Source of the DNA: Peptococcaceae bacterium
Lineage (GTDB): Bacteria > Bacillota > Peptococcia > Peptococcales > Peptococcaceae
Assembly: GCA_900759105.1 (NCBI GenBank)
Contig: CAAETY010000078.1
Coordinates: forward strand, 1 to 64,000
Reading direction: 5' to 3'
DNA: 64,000 nucleotides
The position numbers were made by a program, and so were the translations under genes. Positions 33,796 through 43,283 of this stretch are shown here, in pieces. Under the pieces are notes generated by a model. It saw nothing but the letters and a program-made list of their open reading frames with translations. It was not told the origin of the DNA and made no database searches. Each line of letters starts with the position of its first letter. The stretch's first letter is position 1.

Positions 33796-36714
33796 TTAGT
33801 TTTCAAGCTTGATAACGTTATTAAAGAGCGCCGATGCTTGCTTAACACGTTCGCTCCCTCCCAATACACAGAGATGGTTTTGCCCCATCGCTTGGCGTAA
33901 ATACGGTGCAATCGCCTTGAGATCTGCCACCGTTGCGGCGAGCGCTTCTTTCTGCGCCTTCACCATGTCCTCACGCACGAGCCCTGTCACACGACTTGTT
34001 AAAGACCACACCCCTTGTGCACGTGCTGTCATCACCGGATTGAAACGGTTCATCACACCGATGATGTAACTGGTTAGGGTATCCTCATCCATTTCGAGGG
34101 CATTTAACCAATCAGCCATTTCATCATAGATGGCGATGGTGTTTTCGAGATTTGGGTCGCGATAGGAATAGCACGCCACACTGCCGTTGCGGCTAAAACG
34201 AATCCCTTGACCATAAGCGCCGCCCTTTGCACGGACATTGTTGTAAAGGTATTCATTGGTCAAAAGGTTGGCGAGTACTTCAAGCACACCGCTGTAAGCG
34301 CAGCCCAAAGCCCCAATATCTGCCCCCTTTGCCACATATTGCACGCCTGCAGAGGATTGAATGCCTTCGTTGAGCACTTCGACCGGCACATCCCAATGAG
34401 CATGCGCATAATCTTCATTTGGCAACGCCTCCAACCACGCGGTCAAAATTGGACGCATCTGCGCATAGCTTGCTTCGCTTGCCGTTACAGAAACAATCAT
34501 GTCCTTACGGGTAACAAGGCGCTGATAGAGATCTTGCACCTTCTTTAAGGTTTCATCGAAACGTTCCTCAAAATGATTGTCCAAATCCTGCAAGAAGAAA
34601 AGGAAATCCAAGCCGTTTAGGTATTCGTTGAAGCGACTGTAAGCGGAATGATATGCTGTGACACGACCGGCAACCACAGTATGCCCTTGTTGGAAAATTC
34701 CTTCTTGCATTTGCAGCTTAATCATCTGCAACACTTCACGGAAACGTTTTTTGTCAGTAAAATCACTGCGGAAAAGCTGTTCTTCCGCCAAATCGAGGAA
34801 GCCCTTGGTATCCTCCGGACTCAAGGTCTTGGATGAAATCAAAAGCTTATGAGTGAATTTACTTGGATCCTTCACATCCTGCATGACACGGCTGGTAATG
34901 CGAATCCCACCACTGGTTAAATATTCAGCAGTCCCCAATGCTGTATAGCTGTAATTTTCAGTATCCATTGCACCAATTAACGTGGTAAGCAGACCCACAT
35001 AAGGAAGGTCCGCCACATCAATGTGGTCCAAGCTAAGGAGCATATCCGTATAATCAATCCCGGCGGTAAAGAGCGGATGATGAAGCACCGTCACCCCGGC
35101 AATATTTTCTTCGTTGCAAGGAATCATTGGAAAGCTGCCACTTACATCGTCACGGGAAAGACGTGGAATAGTCGCTTTTTCTTCCGCTGTATCATCGGTA
35201 TTTTGACGCAAAAGAAGGGCATTGGTTTCATCCACCAATGCTTGCACTTCATCAGCAGAAAGGGTTGCTTTGTAATCAGCAAGCGCCTTTGTCACTGCCG
35301 CATCCTTTTGGTCGTTCATCCCCGGTTGCGGACGAGATACCATCATAACCTTGTGTGGATTGTTCAAAATGTGATCTTCGATGTAACGCTCATAGTAATC
35401 GCTGTCAATATTAGCGCGAAGCTTGGCCAAGGTGTCATTGTAGCAAAGCGCATCAAACGGATTGCCATCGTAGAGCCATGTTTCAAAAGCATCAATATAG
35501 TAAATAATCCCACGAGTGGTGTAGCCGTTGGCTTCACGCAGACTGTATTCCATGCGGTTTACCGCTGCAGTAAGTTGGTCCTTGTCAATACCGTCACGCA
35601 CCAATGCACGAAGGGTTTCTTCAATCACGCGCACAAACTCATCCATTTGCGCCGCATCGGCATCCTTCGCCACCACGCCAAATGGAATCTGAATCCCATC
35701 GTTTGAGAAGTCAGACACGTCTTCACCGATTCCGGCTTGCAACAACGCATTTTTAATCACGCCGGATTGAGCATTCACCAATACCTCTGAAAGTACTTCT
35801 TGCACAAAGATATCTTCCGGCTTTTTGCGCGTGCCCATGCTAACCGCATAGCTCAAAATATCCTTGCCTTCTGTTTCTGCATCCGGCGCTACGGAATAAT
35901 GGGTTTCCGCATGTTTTGGCGCGCCAAAAGCCTTTTGCCAATCAATGTGGGAATCAATATCCGCCGCATCGTAATGGGACAAATAGTTGTCGTTAATATG
36001 GCTGAGGAAATGTTCAATGTCACCATCACCATAAATAAACATGTAGCTATTGGACGGATGATACAGTGTACGATGGAAATCCAAGAAGTTTTCATACGTC
36101 AAGCTTGGGATATCGTAAGGATTCCCACCACTTTCACAACCGTAAATGGTATCCGGATAAAGGGCTTCAAGAATTTGATCGCCCACTTGACTATCGGCAC
36201 TGGAAAGCGCACCGCGCATTTCGTTATATACCACGCCACGGTAGGTAATAGGGTCTTCCGGCTTTTCGATGTGGTAATGCCAGCCTTCCTGTAGGAAAAT
36301 TTCCTTGCGGTCGTAAATTGCCGGATTAAACACCGCATCCAAATACACATCCATGAGATTGTCAAAATCCTTGTCGTTTTGGCTGCCAACCGGATAGATG
36401 GTCTTATCGGAGAAGGTCATCGCATTGAGGAAGGTGCTCAAGCTGGTACGCGCCAGGTCCATAAACGGTTCCTTGGTACGATACTTTTTTGAACCGTTCA
36501 ATACGCTGTGCTCAATAATATGCGCAACCCCTGTGCTATTCATTGACGGTGTGCGAAAGCCCACACCAAAAACCTTGTTGCTGTCGTTGTTTTCAAGGTG
36601 AAGCAAGCGTGCACCGGTTTTTTCGTGGACAAAGATGCGCCCGATACTATCGGCTTCAGGAACATGACGTTCCTCCACCAAACGGAAACCGGCGATACTA
36701 TCATTCAATTTCAT
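33796..36714 (-). CDS. M16 zinc metallopeptidase (PreP/falcilysin type)
   Basis: This 972-residue protein has the inverted zinc motif HIIEH (His65, Glu68, His69) with the distal Glu in YNEMRGA, and the four-domain length of the M16C presequence-protease branch rather than the two-domain processing peptidases. M16C enzymes enclose and degrade peptides of about 10-70 residues. No signal peptide is seen, so it is cytoplasmic. Single gene with its own terminator. Confidence 0.94.
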   Translation of the reverse strand: MKLNDSIAGFRLVEERHVPEADSIGRIFVHEKTGARLLHLENNDSNKVFGVGFRTPSMNSTGVAHIIEHSVLNGSKKYRTKEPFMDLARTSLSTFLNAMTFSDKTIYPVGSQNDKDFDNLMDVYLDAVFNPAIYDRKEIFLQEGWHYHIEKPEDPITYRGVVYNEMRGALSSADSQVGDQILEALYPDTIYGCESGGNPYDIPSLTYENFLDFHRTLYHPSNSYMFIYGDGDIEHFLSHINDNYLSHYDAADIDSHIDWQKAFGAPKHAETHYSVAPDAETEGKDILSYAVSMGTRKKPEDIFVQEVLSEVLVNAQSGVIKNALLQAGIGEDVSDFSNDGIQIPFGVVAKDADAAQMDEFVRVIEETLRALVRDGIDKDQLTAAVNRMEYSLREANGYTTRGIIYYIDAFETWLYDGNPFDALCYNDTLAKLRANIDSDYYERYIEDHILNNPHKVMMVSRPQPGMNDQKDAAVTKALADYKATLSADEVQALVDETNALLLRQNTDDTAEEKATIPRLSRDDVSGSFPMIPCNEENIAGVTVLHHPLFTAGIDYTDMLLSLDHIDVADLPYVGLLTTLIGAMDTENYSYTALGTAEYLTSGGIRITSRVMQDVKDPSKFTHKLLISSKTLSPEDTKGFLDLAEEQLFRSDFTDKKRFREVLQMIKLQMQEGIFQQGHTVVAGRVTAYHSAYSRFNEYLNGLDFLFFLQDLDNHFEERFDETLKKVQDLYQRLVTRKDMIVSVTASEASYAQMRPILTAWLEALPNEDYAHAHWDVPVEVLNEGIQSSAGVQYVAKGADIGALGCAYSGVLEVLANLLTNEYLYNNVRAKGGAYGQGIRFSRNGSVACYSYRDPNLENTIAIYDEMADWLNALEMDEDTLTSYIIGVMNRFNPVMTARAQGVWSLTSRVTGLVREDMVKAQKEALAATVADLKAIAPYLRQAMGQNHLCVLGGSERVKQASALFNNVIKLEN

Positions 36715-36815
36715 TATAAAACTCCTTTCGTTAAAGAAGGGTATTGTTTCTTAAACGCCCTTGCGAGCCCGTATGAACCATTATATCATCCTCCCCCATC
36801 CCCCACAACGACAAA

Positions 36816-36847
36816 GAAAAAAGACAGCGCTCACTAAACGCTGTCTT
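36816..36847 (-). terminator. Terminator of the HTH-desulfoferrodoxin gene
   Basis: A perfect 9-bp stem (36821-36829 with 36839-36847) and an interrupted T-run on the minus strand. Confidence 0.88.
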
Positions 36848-36851
36848 GACT

Positions 36852-37448
36852 TTAACGTACCTTGAACGGATACTTTTGAAGCCCGTGCCGGGTGCAGTAA
36901 TAGTAAAGCATCCCGCGCCCACGCATCACCGGCAAATGCACCGCCGCCTCCTGTTCCGGATAAAGACGAACCGTCAAATGACGATCATCTGTCACATAGC
37001 TGACAAATTGCAGGTAATGTTCCTTTGTCATGGGGTGCGCAAAGGAAACATAATAATCATTGTCTAAGTCTTCAATCAACGGTTTGTCCGCTTCCTGCGC
37101 CTTGACCGCCACAAGCGGTTCCAAACGTCTGCCACAGCATGAGAATTCTCCCTTTGTGGTCGCCGTGATAATATTACCACAGCTGGGACATACATAAAAA
37201 CACAACTTATTCATTTTGCCCACATCGGGTTTATTCGGCTTTAGTGTCCCTTGCATGAGCTTTTGCATATCCACACCAAGCACCTCCGCCAATTCATCCC
37301 ACACGCCTGCATCCGGACAGCCCTGCCCACATTCCCATTTCGAGATAGTTTTATTTGAAAGGTGCAGCCGTTCTGCCAACGCTTGTTGGGTGAATCCTTT
37401 TTCTTTGCGCAGTTGGGCAATCAGCGAACCGATTTTTTCGTTATTCAT
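36852..37448 (-). CDS. HTH regulator fused to a desulfoferrodoxin-like module
   Basis: In this 198-residue protein, residues 5-62 are an XRE/HTH_3 DNA-binding domain (FTQQALAERLHLSNKTISKWE). Residues 83-110 have the desulforedoxin knuckle Cys87, Cys90, Cys104, Cys105 (CPSC...CC). Residues 112-195 match the superoxide-reductase domain, with His138 and His144 in HPMTKEHY and Cys185/His188 in YCTRHGL. The fifth iron ligand of true superoxide reductases (His in KHVPVIE) is replaced; the aligned segment reads ADKPLIE. The simplest reading is a redox- or oxygen-sensing repressor, with catalysis possible but unproven. Confidence 0.88.
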   Translation of the reverse strand: MNNEKIGSLIAQLRKEKGFTQQALAERLHLSNKTISKWECGQGCPDAGVWDELAEVLGVDMQKLMQGTLKPNKPDVGKMNKLCFYVCPSCGNIITATTKGEFSCCGRRLEPLVAVKAQEADKPLIEDLDNDYYVSFAHPMTKEHYLQFVSYVTDDRHLTVRLYPEQEAAVHLPVMRGRGMLYYYCTRHGLQKYPFKVR

Positions 37449-37557
37449 CTTTATTCACTCCTTATGACCTTACTGTTCAGCGAGGATTCCCCTTGCTATT
37501 GGTTCTAGTGTAATACCCCACATTCGTACAGACAATCCACGCATCGTAGAGATGCAC

Positions 37558-37587
37558 AAAAAAACCACCCTGCTTAAGCAAGGTGGT
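37558..37587 (-). terminator. Terminator of the basic-tail membrane protein gene
   Basis: A 10-bp stem with one mismatch around a TTAA loop, followed by T7 on the minus strand. Confidence 0.85.
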
Positions 37588-37600
37588 GAGCTGTCACTGG

Positions 37601-38128
37601 TTATCTTTTCGGGGTATTGTCTTGACGGTAACGGCTATTGCGCAGTGCTTGGCTGGATGTTGCGCGCGCGTTTTGTGGTTGCGGTGCACTTGCCGAGCGT
37701 GTGCGATTGCGGTCCGGCATGTAGACAATCGGTTCCTTTTGAACCGGGTCCTCATAACGGTTTTGGTGAATATTAGATTGTACACGTTGCTGTGTCTTTG
37801 CCTGACGCATACGCTGGGAACGTGCCAGTTGACGGGCGCGCACACCTTTACGTCCTTCTACATAAAGAAGACTAAAATACATGGCCGGCACGGAGAAAAA
37901 AACGAACAGGCAGAGGGCGGCCAAAAAAGCATACAGCCCAAATTGCACGTCAAAAGCAATGTAGAAATTCTTAACGGAAAGTATCATCGCCACAACCCAC
38001 GCCACCACCGGCAAAATAAGCCCCGGACGATTGGCGGTGCGACTTGCCAATTTGGTTTCAATACGTTTCCCAAAATAGAGTACTGCCGCATAAATAGCAA
38101 ATATAACAAAGGTTTTCAAGTTAAACAT
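37601..38128 (-). CDS. Membrane protein with basic cytoplasmic tail, unknown
   Basis: This 175-residue protein has three hydrophobic spans (about residues 5-20, 35-55 and 62-85). They are followed by a long tail rich in Arg, Gln, Asn and Ser (from about 90) that looks disordered and could bind nucleic acid or acidic lipids. I recognise no family. The start at 38128 has GGGGAGGTGG upstream. Monocistronic. Confidence 0.75.
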   Translation of the reverse strand: MFNLKTFVIFAIYAAVLYFGKRIETKLASRTANRPGLILPVVAWVVAMILSVKNFYIAFDVQFGLYAFLAALCLFVFFSVPAMYFSLLYVEGRKGVRARQLARSQRMRQAKTQQRVQSNIHQNRYEDPVQKEPIVYMPDRNRTRSASAPQPQNARATSSQALRNSRYRQDNTPKR

Positions 38129-38210
38129 TTTGCGGCCACCTCCCCGGTAAAATTCTTTTTTTATTGTACCCAAAACCCTATGCCAATGCAAGCGAACAAA
38201 CATCACATAC

Positions 38211-38235
38211 AAAATAAGAGCGCCGAAGCGCTCTT
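38211..38235 (-). terminator. Terminator of the large surface protein gene
   Basis: A perfect 8-bp stem (38216-38223 with 38228-38235) with a stable TTCG-type tetraloop (minus strand), then ATTTTG. Confidence 0.78.
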
Positions 38236-38246
38236 AGAAAATGCTG

Positions 38247-39977
38247 TTATTGACGTTCAAACACAACAGAGATATTGCCTTGTGCATCCTTTACCGGATC
38301 AACGGTGCAGCCGAAGCTTTCAGCAAGCACACGAAGCGGTACCATGGTGCGATAATCACTGTTTGCAAAAGGTTCTACGTCCATGGTCTTTTTCACACCG
38401 TTCACGGTGTACTCTTTGGAACCCACGGTCATGACAATGTTTGTCACACCATCGGTTGCTGTTACAGTCTTGGTTGCTTGGTCGTATTCAACATCGCAGC
38501 CACCCAATGTTTCTGCCAAAAGACGGAATGGCACAAAAGTACGGTTATTCAAAATCACCGGCTTGGTATCGGTGGTTTTGTACACATCATTCACGCTGTA
38601 GTTGTAACTGCCGATATTAAGAACCACCTTTACAGCGTTGGCGCCTTCTTCGGTAAATTTAAATTTGCTAATCCCGGTTTCGTAGAAGTGACCGTCATTG
38701 TCACGCAAAATAAGGGTGAGCTCAACTTCTGCCGGTACATTGCTGGAAATTAAGAGCTTCCCTTCACCGGTAGAGTTAATATTGCTCAAGTCAGTCACAG
38801 AACCGGCCAATTTTGCATCAGAACCGTCAACGGTTTTCATTACAACTTGAGCCACGGTTGGCTTCCAAAGCAAATAGAGTCTGTCACCGCTACCGTTTGC
38901 AAGCTGGAATGTTACACTGCGAGAAGCGCCACAACCGGCAGTCCCCGGAGTCAAGAGCAAGCTCTTGTCACTTTTTTGTACGGTGAGCTCCACGGTTTTG
39001 GAGAAGGATTGGAGCATACAGGTGACTTGAATTTTGCTTCCTTCAAGCTTTTGGTTGGAACTTACCGTAAAACGGCCTTTGCTGTCAAAGGTGCCATCAG
39101 CAACTGCTTCACCGGAATAGCTGAAAATCGCCTCGGAGCCGGTATACACGGTTTGTTTCCCTTGCGCATCCACAAGCTTAATGGTTGGCGTAACGGATTC
39201 CCCCAAGGATACGGAAGTGGACGGATAAACAAAAATCATATCCACAGCTTTATCCAAGATGTCTTGCTGATTGTTATCGTTTCCGCCGCCTTCACCGCCA
39301 CTGCCTTCGGTTACGGTGATTTTCAAGGAATGAACAGGAGAAGCTTCGCCACTCCCCGGCACAAATTCCACCACATAATAAGCGGTCTTTGCACTGTTAG
39401 AGAGCTGTACCACAATAGAGCCAGTTGCCCCTGCCGGAATTGGCATGTCGTAGGCTTCGAGCTTGTTATCTTCGCTGTCAAATGGGGTCACACGAATCTT
39501 ATCATCGGTGCCTGCAACAAAATCTTGGTCAAAGTTTAATTTTACAGATGCATTGTCGCTTGCAGCCACACTACTAGCGGATGCTGTCATGCTGGAAGGA
39601 AGCTTTGCTTCTTTGTCGCCGGCGCCGTCTACAGTCACTTCAATGGCAGAACCAAAGCTACCGTCCTCGCCTTGCACGAAAAATTGGATTTTATCGCCGG
39701 CCTTGGCTTTATTGTCCCCAAGATTAAAATACATACTTGAATAAATGCCTTCAGCCGAGTCAAGCACACCACTGTTAACAGACTGACCATTTAATTTGAC
39801 TTCGTATTTTTCGCCCTTTTTGGCATCGGTAAAATGAACGGTAATCTTGCTGTCGCCATCGTGTACCTGTTCAATGGAACCGACTGTTGCCGCCTCCCCA
39901 CTTTGTGGCATGACCGGTAACAGCAAGCAAATCATTGCCATACAGAGCATGCCGGATAAGGCTTTCTTTAAATTCAT
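38247..39977 (-). CDS. Secreted protein with copper-amine-oxidase N1 domain
   Basis: This 576-residue protein has a signal peptide (residues 1-30, cleavage likely after GEAA). The middle region is beta-rich with Ig-like stretches and an acidic Gly/Asn linker near 230-240. The C-terminal domain of about 110 residues (about 460-574) has the pattern NNRTFVPFRLLAETLG...TMVPLRVLAESFGC, the Cu_amine_oxidN1 repeat that acts as a wall-binding or dimerising module in Bacillota. No catalytic domain is visible. A smaller paralogue of this module is encoded just upstream. Confidence 0.88.
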   Translation of the reverse strand: MNLKKALSGMLCMAMICLLLPVMPQSGEAATVGSIEQVHDGDSKITVHFTDAKKGEKYEVKLNGQSVNSGVLDSAEGIYSSMYFNLGDNKAKAGDKIQFFVQGEDGSFGSAIEVTVDGAGDKEAKLPSSMTASASSVAASDNASVKLNFDQDFVAGTDDKIRVTPFDSEDNKLEAYDMPIPAGATGSIVVQLSNSAKTAYYVVEFVPGSGEASPVHSLKITVTEGSGGEGGGNDNNQQDILDKAVDMIFVYPSTSVSLGESVTPTIKLVDAQGKQTVYTGSEAIFSYSGEAVADGTFDSKGRFTVSSNQKLEGSKIQVTCMLQSFSKTVELTVQKSDKSLLLTPGTAGCGASRSVTFQLANGSGDRLYLLWKPTVAQVVMKTVDGSDAKLAGSVTDLSNINSTGEGKLLISSNVPAEVELTLILRDNDGHFYETGISKFKFTEEGANAVKVVLNIGSYNYSVNDVYKTTDTKPVILNNRTFVPFRLLAETLGGCDVEYDQATKTVTATDGVTNIVMTVGSKEYTVNGVKKTMDVEPFANSDYRTMVPLRVLAESFGCTVDPVKDAQGNISVVFERQ

Positions 39978-40079
39978 GTTGTCACATCCTTCATTAACAT
40001 CAATACATTGCTACAATCATTCATACAGTTCATCTTAATATGAACGTCTGTAAAATACAAGTAACAAGCTTAAAACAAT

Positions 40080-40106
40080 CAAAGCCCCGAACAAAACGGG
40101 GCTTTG
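40080..40106 (-). terminator. Terminator of the small surface protein gene
   Basis: A perfect 10-bp stem (40080-40089 with 40097-40106), 10 nt after the stop, with a weak T-run on the minus strand. Confidence 0.7.
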
Positions 40107-40116
40107 GCATTTTTCG

Positions 40117-40617
40117 TTATGCGTTTTTATTGGTAATAACAATGGTGGTGTTGTCTGCCTTTAAGTCAATGTCGTAGCCCAACGCCGTGGATACGAAACG
40201 CACCGGCACCATTGTGCGGCTGTCGTCATTTACATATGGTGCAATGTCCATCCAGCCAAGTTCGCCGTTAACGGTGTAAAGGCTTGCGTAGGTGTTCATC
40301 ACAACGGATGTTTTGCCACTGGTAATGGTGACATCGAAGGTTTGGCTGTCAAAATCCACTTCAGCACCAAAGGCTTCCGCTACCGCGCGCAGCGGAATAA
40401 ATACACGGCCGTTGTTGCTCACCGGTACGGCATCGTCAATTGATACGGTTTCATCGTCCACGATCATGTCTGCGCTACCAATGGTCAATGTAATATTCTT
40501 AGCCGGCGCTGCGTTGTCAGCTGCCTGCATTGGGTTCACGGACCCCAGCATCACCACAAGGCCCAGCAAAAATGCTGCCATCACTTGCTTGATGCTACGT
40601 TTCTTTAATTGCTTCAT
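40117..40617 (-). CDS. Small secreted copper-amine-oxidase N1 domain protein
   Basis: This 166-residue protein has a signal peptide (residues 1-33, ending PMQAA) and then one Cu_amine_oxidN1-like module (NNGRVFIPLRAVAEAFGAEV...DDSRTMVPVRFVSTALGYDI). There is no other domain, so it may decorate the wall or pair with the larger paralogue downstream. The start at 40617 has AAAGGAGG upstream. An intergenic terminator separates the two genes. Confidence 0.88.
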   Translation of the reverse strand: MKQLKKRSIKQVMAAFLLGLVVMLGSVNPMQAADNAAPAKNITLTIGSADMIVDDETVSIDDAVPVSNNGRVFIPLRAVAEAFGAEVDFDSQTFDVTITSGKTSVVMNTYASLYTVNGELGWMDIAPYVNDDSRTMVPVRFVSTALGYDIDLKADNTTIVITNKNA

Positions 40618-40843
40618 GTTAAAGTCCTCCTTTGTCTGATTGTACTCTAGACAACGATAATTATGATACCGCATTTTGCCCGCTGAATCTCTACAATGCC
40701 ATGACAATTCGCCAACTTGCCTCAAAATCCCGCGCGCGCCTGTAACTGATTCGATATTTTTGCCTGCGCAGTCCCTCGTCACCAATCTGACATTGCCGTT
40801 TGGTTGTGCCTACAAAGATGTATAAATTATGACAATCCACTTC

Positions 40844-40872
40844 TTGCTCTGCCACTACGAAACTGATAATAT
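40844..40872 (+). promoter_or_regulatory. Candidate promoter of the acyltransferase unit
   Basis: TTGCTC (40844-40849), a 17-nt spacer and TAATAT (40867-40872), 40 nt before the start codon. The rest of 40618-40843 shows nothing recognisable. Confidence 0.5.
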
Positions 40873-40911
40873 TAAAATTGTATGTGCATTAAAAAGGAGG
40901 ATTTACCGTTT

Positions 40912-41973
40912 ATGTCAACGCCAGGCCTCAACCGCCTCTCTTACATTGATACCTTAAAAGTTCTTGCGGCCTTTATGATTGTGCTTTTGCACGTTTCCGC
41001 AATCTATGTCGATATGACTGTTCAGCCCGTCGGCAAATTAGTGTATTATATCAACGCGCTTGTTCGTCCCGGTCTGTTTATATTCTTGATGGTCTCCGGT
41101 GCATTGCTCCTGCGCCCTCAATACACCTTTAATTTCAATAAAAAGTTTACTTATATCGCAAAAATTTACGCCTTTTGGTCGGCGTTCTATGTTGCCTTTG
41201 ATCAGCTTGCTTTTGCAATCAGCGGCAAGCCATTGCTCACCTTTCCGGAAATGGCGGTACATTGGATACGCGGTCCATATCATTTTTGGTATTTGGCTAT
41301 GCTTTTAGGAATGTACATCTATATGCCTATTTTGGCGCGCTTGAAAGATTTCCAAACCCTCAACTATTTTGTTGGGCTTGGTTTTGTCCTGTTGTATGTT
41401 ATTCCTCTTGCCAGACCGTTTTTACCGGCTTGTGTCAATGACTTTATTACCCAGATGACCATTTTCAATGTAGGTCATATTCTCTTTTTTTTCATTCTCG
41501 GCGCATGGCTTAATCTGCTCCCGCTGGATAAGAGCCTTTTAAGATTTGCCACCTTCTTCTTTACATTGGGACTGCTTTTAACACTATATCAGCTTCATAC
41601 TGCTAAGAGCTACGACATAGTCATGGCGGAAGGCGCTATCAAATCTTTTTCACAGCTTTTCCTCGCCGCCGGTATTTTTTACATGATTCGTTACGCGTAT
41701 CGCAACCACAACAGCTCCGAGCGTATGATGCTATTGTCAAAATGCACGTTGCATATCTATGTAACGTCGGCCTTTGTTATCTATCTCTATCAATACCTCG
41801 TGCAATCACATTGGGATGTCCTCGTGCCATTTCACGGCGCAAGCATTCTATTTTGGGGCGTGATGGTCTTTATCGGTTCCACCGTCATCGCTTATATGGT
41901 TCTTCTCAAGGACCGTTGGCTCAAGCGATACCGCACCGAAAAGGCACGCAAGCCATCCAAAGCCAAGAAATAA
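40912..41973 (+). CDS. Acyltransferase-3 family membrane protein
   Basis: This 353-residue protein has about ten spans and the family opening YIDTLKVLAAFMIVLLHVSA with the catalytic-type His near residue 24. Unlike the gene at 30306 it has no SGNH domain. Relatives (WecH/OafA-like) acylate sugars of the cell surface. It ends in a Lys/Arg-rich tail. The start at 40912 has AAGGAGG 11 nt upstream, a slightly long spacing. It is followed after 31 nt by a small membrane gene. Confidence 0.87.
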   Translation: MSTPGLNRLSYIDTLKVLAAFMIVLLHVSAIYVDMTVQPVGKLVYYINALVRPGLFIFLMVSGALLLRPQYTFNFNKKFTYIAKIYAFWSAFYVAFDQLAFAISGKPLLTFPEMAVHWIRGPYHFWYLAMLLGMYIYMPILARLKDFQTLNYFVGLGFVLLYVIPLARPFLPACVNDFITQMTIFNVGHILFFFILGAWLNLLPLDKSLLRFATFFFTLGLLLTLYQLHTAKSYDIVMAEGAIKSFSQLFLAAGIFYMIRYAYRNHNSSERMMLLSKCTLHIYVTSAFVIYLYQYLVQSHWDVLVPFHGASILFWGVMVFIGSTVIAYMVLLKDRWLKRYRTEKARKPSKAKK

Positions 41974-42004
41974 TTCTCCGTTTTTCCAAGGAGGCACCTT
42001 ATCC

Positions 42005-42403
42005 ATGAAACAAGTATTACGCTTCGTCGTCTTTGTCGTGCTGTGCTATGCATCCTTTGCACTGAGTCACGCCATCTACACTTTTTTTGACACCATCTTT
42101 GCCGTGTACACCATCAACTGGCCGACCAGCCTGCAAGCCAGTTTGGTGCCAAGTCTGCCGGGCTGGATTATCAGTGGGATTATGCTGAACTTTTGTGTGC
42201 GCAGTCGCCTCACTGTGCCGGGGGCAACCCTTGCCATGAGTTGGCTGATGGTCATCGGGCCGTTCCTATTGCTTTTCTTAAATGAACACGGCATCTTGAC
42301 CCTTCCGCTTGACAATCTTTTTAATGATCCCATGCCACTCGTCATTCAATGCTGTGCCTTTATCGCAAGCTTTATTTCCGTTAATCACATGACAAATCGC
42401 TAA
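42005..42403 (+). CDS. Four-span membrane protein, unknown (DUF2798-like)
   Basis: This 132-residue protein has four hydrophobic segments (about residues 5-25, 50-66, 76-92 and 108-126). The general layout resembles the small DUF2798 family, but I cannot confirm this. A strong AAGGAGG precedes the ATG. It shares a transcript with the acyltransferase and is followed by a terminator. Confidence 0.75.
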   Translation: MKQVLRFVVFVVLCYASFALSHAIYTFFDTIFAVYTINWPTSLQASLVPSLPGWIISGIMLNFCVRSRLTVPGATLAMSWLMVIGPFLLLFLNEHGILTLPLDNLFNDPMPLVIQCCAFIASFISVNHMTNR

Positions 42404-42409
42404 TTTTCG

Positions 42410-42440
42410 AACAGACCTTCTAAAAAAGGTCTGTTTTTTT
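42410..42440 (+). terminator. Terminator of the acyltransferase unit
   Basis: A perfect 10-bp stem (42410-42419 with 42426-42435) and a T-run on the plus strand. Confidence 0.92.
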
Positions 42441-42517
42441 TGCCCCAAAGTGTCCACGGACATACTTTTACACTTTATTCATTATATAAGTTTAGCCTAT
42501 CTATAAATTTCTTAAAA

Positions 42518-42546
42518 TTGTGACTCCCCTTGAAAGATGCTATTCT
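42518..42546 (+). promoter_or_regulatory. Candidate promoter of sdaAB-sdaAA
   Basis: TTGTGA (42518-42523), a 17-nt spacer and TATTCT (42541-42546), about 48 nt before the first ATG. Confidence 0.55.
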
Positions 42547-42593
42547 AAAGAAAAGAACCACGATTTTCACAAAAATAAGGAGAATTTGTCCCT

Positions 42594-43265
42594 ATGAACG
42601 TTTTCGACATTCTGGGCCCTGTGATGATTGGCCCGTCCAGCTCTCACACCGCCGGTGCGGCACGCATTGGGTTGGTGGCTCGTACCCTTCTCGGCCAAGA
42701 GCCCGTTACTGCTGAAATCTTGCTTCACGGCTCTTTTGCAAAGACCTACAAAGGCCACGGCACCGACCGTGCACTCGTAGCAGGTATTTTGGGGATGCGT
42801 CCGGACAACGAAGATTTGCGCAATGCCCTTGATATTGCCCAAGAAAAAGGCATTGACGTACGCTTTGTTCCAACAGAATTCCCAGATACCCATCCAAACA
42901 CCGCTGAAATTCATCTTACTGCCGCAGACGGCAGCAGCGCTTCGATTCGCGGATGCAGCGTCGGTGGTGGCAATATCAAGATTGTTCGCTTGAATGGGAT
43001 GCCGGTTTCTCTTACCGGTGAATATTTCACCCTTATCGTTATTCACCGTGATACACCGGGGACCATTGCCAATGTCACCGAATATCTTTCCAGCCACATG
43101 GCAAATATCTGCCACTTCGATTTGTCGCGTAAAGCGCGTGGTGGCGAAGCGGTCATGAGCATTGCCGTGGACAGTTTCGAAGGTCTCGACACCCAGAAGC
43201 TTTGTCAGGACATTGAAGCCTTTCCGAACATCTATACCTGCATTGCCATTCAGCCGATTTCCTAA
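42594..43265 (+). CDS. sdaAB: L-serine dehydratase, iron-sulfur dependent, beta subunit
   Basis: This 223-residue protein opens with the FDILGPVMIGPSSSHTAGA motif of the beta domain and ends in an ACT-like domain (about 148-223, TLIVIHRDTPGTIANVTEYL). Together with the alpha subunit it deaminates L-serine to pyruvate and ammonia. GGAG precedes the ATG. The alpha subunit gene follows after 18 nt. Confidence 0.95.
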   Translation: MNVFDILGPVMIGPSSSHTAGAARIGLVARTLLGQEPVTAEILLHGSFAKTYKGHGTDRALVAGILGMRPDNEDLRNALDIAQEKGIDVRFVPTEFPDTHPNTAEIHLTAADGSSASIRGCSVGGGNIKIVRLNGMPVSLTGEYFTLIVIHRDTPGTIANVTEYLSSHMANICHFDLSRKARGGEAVMSIAVDSFEGLDTQKLCQDIEAFPNIYTCIAIQPIS

Positions 43266-43283
43266 GAAAGGACACCCTGCATC

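Noticed and set aside
35023..35706. 227-codon plus-strand frame
   Set aside because: It is antisense to the M16 peptidase, which is intact over 972 residues.
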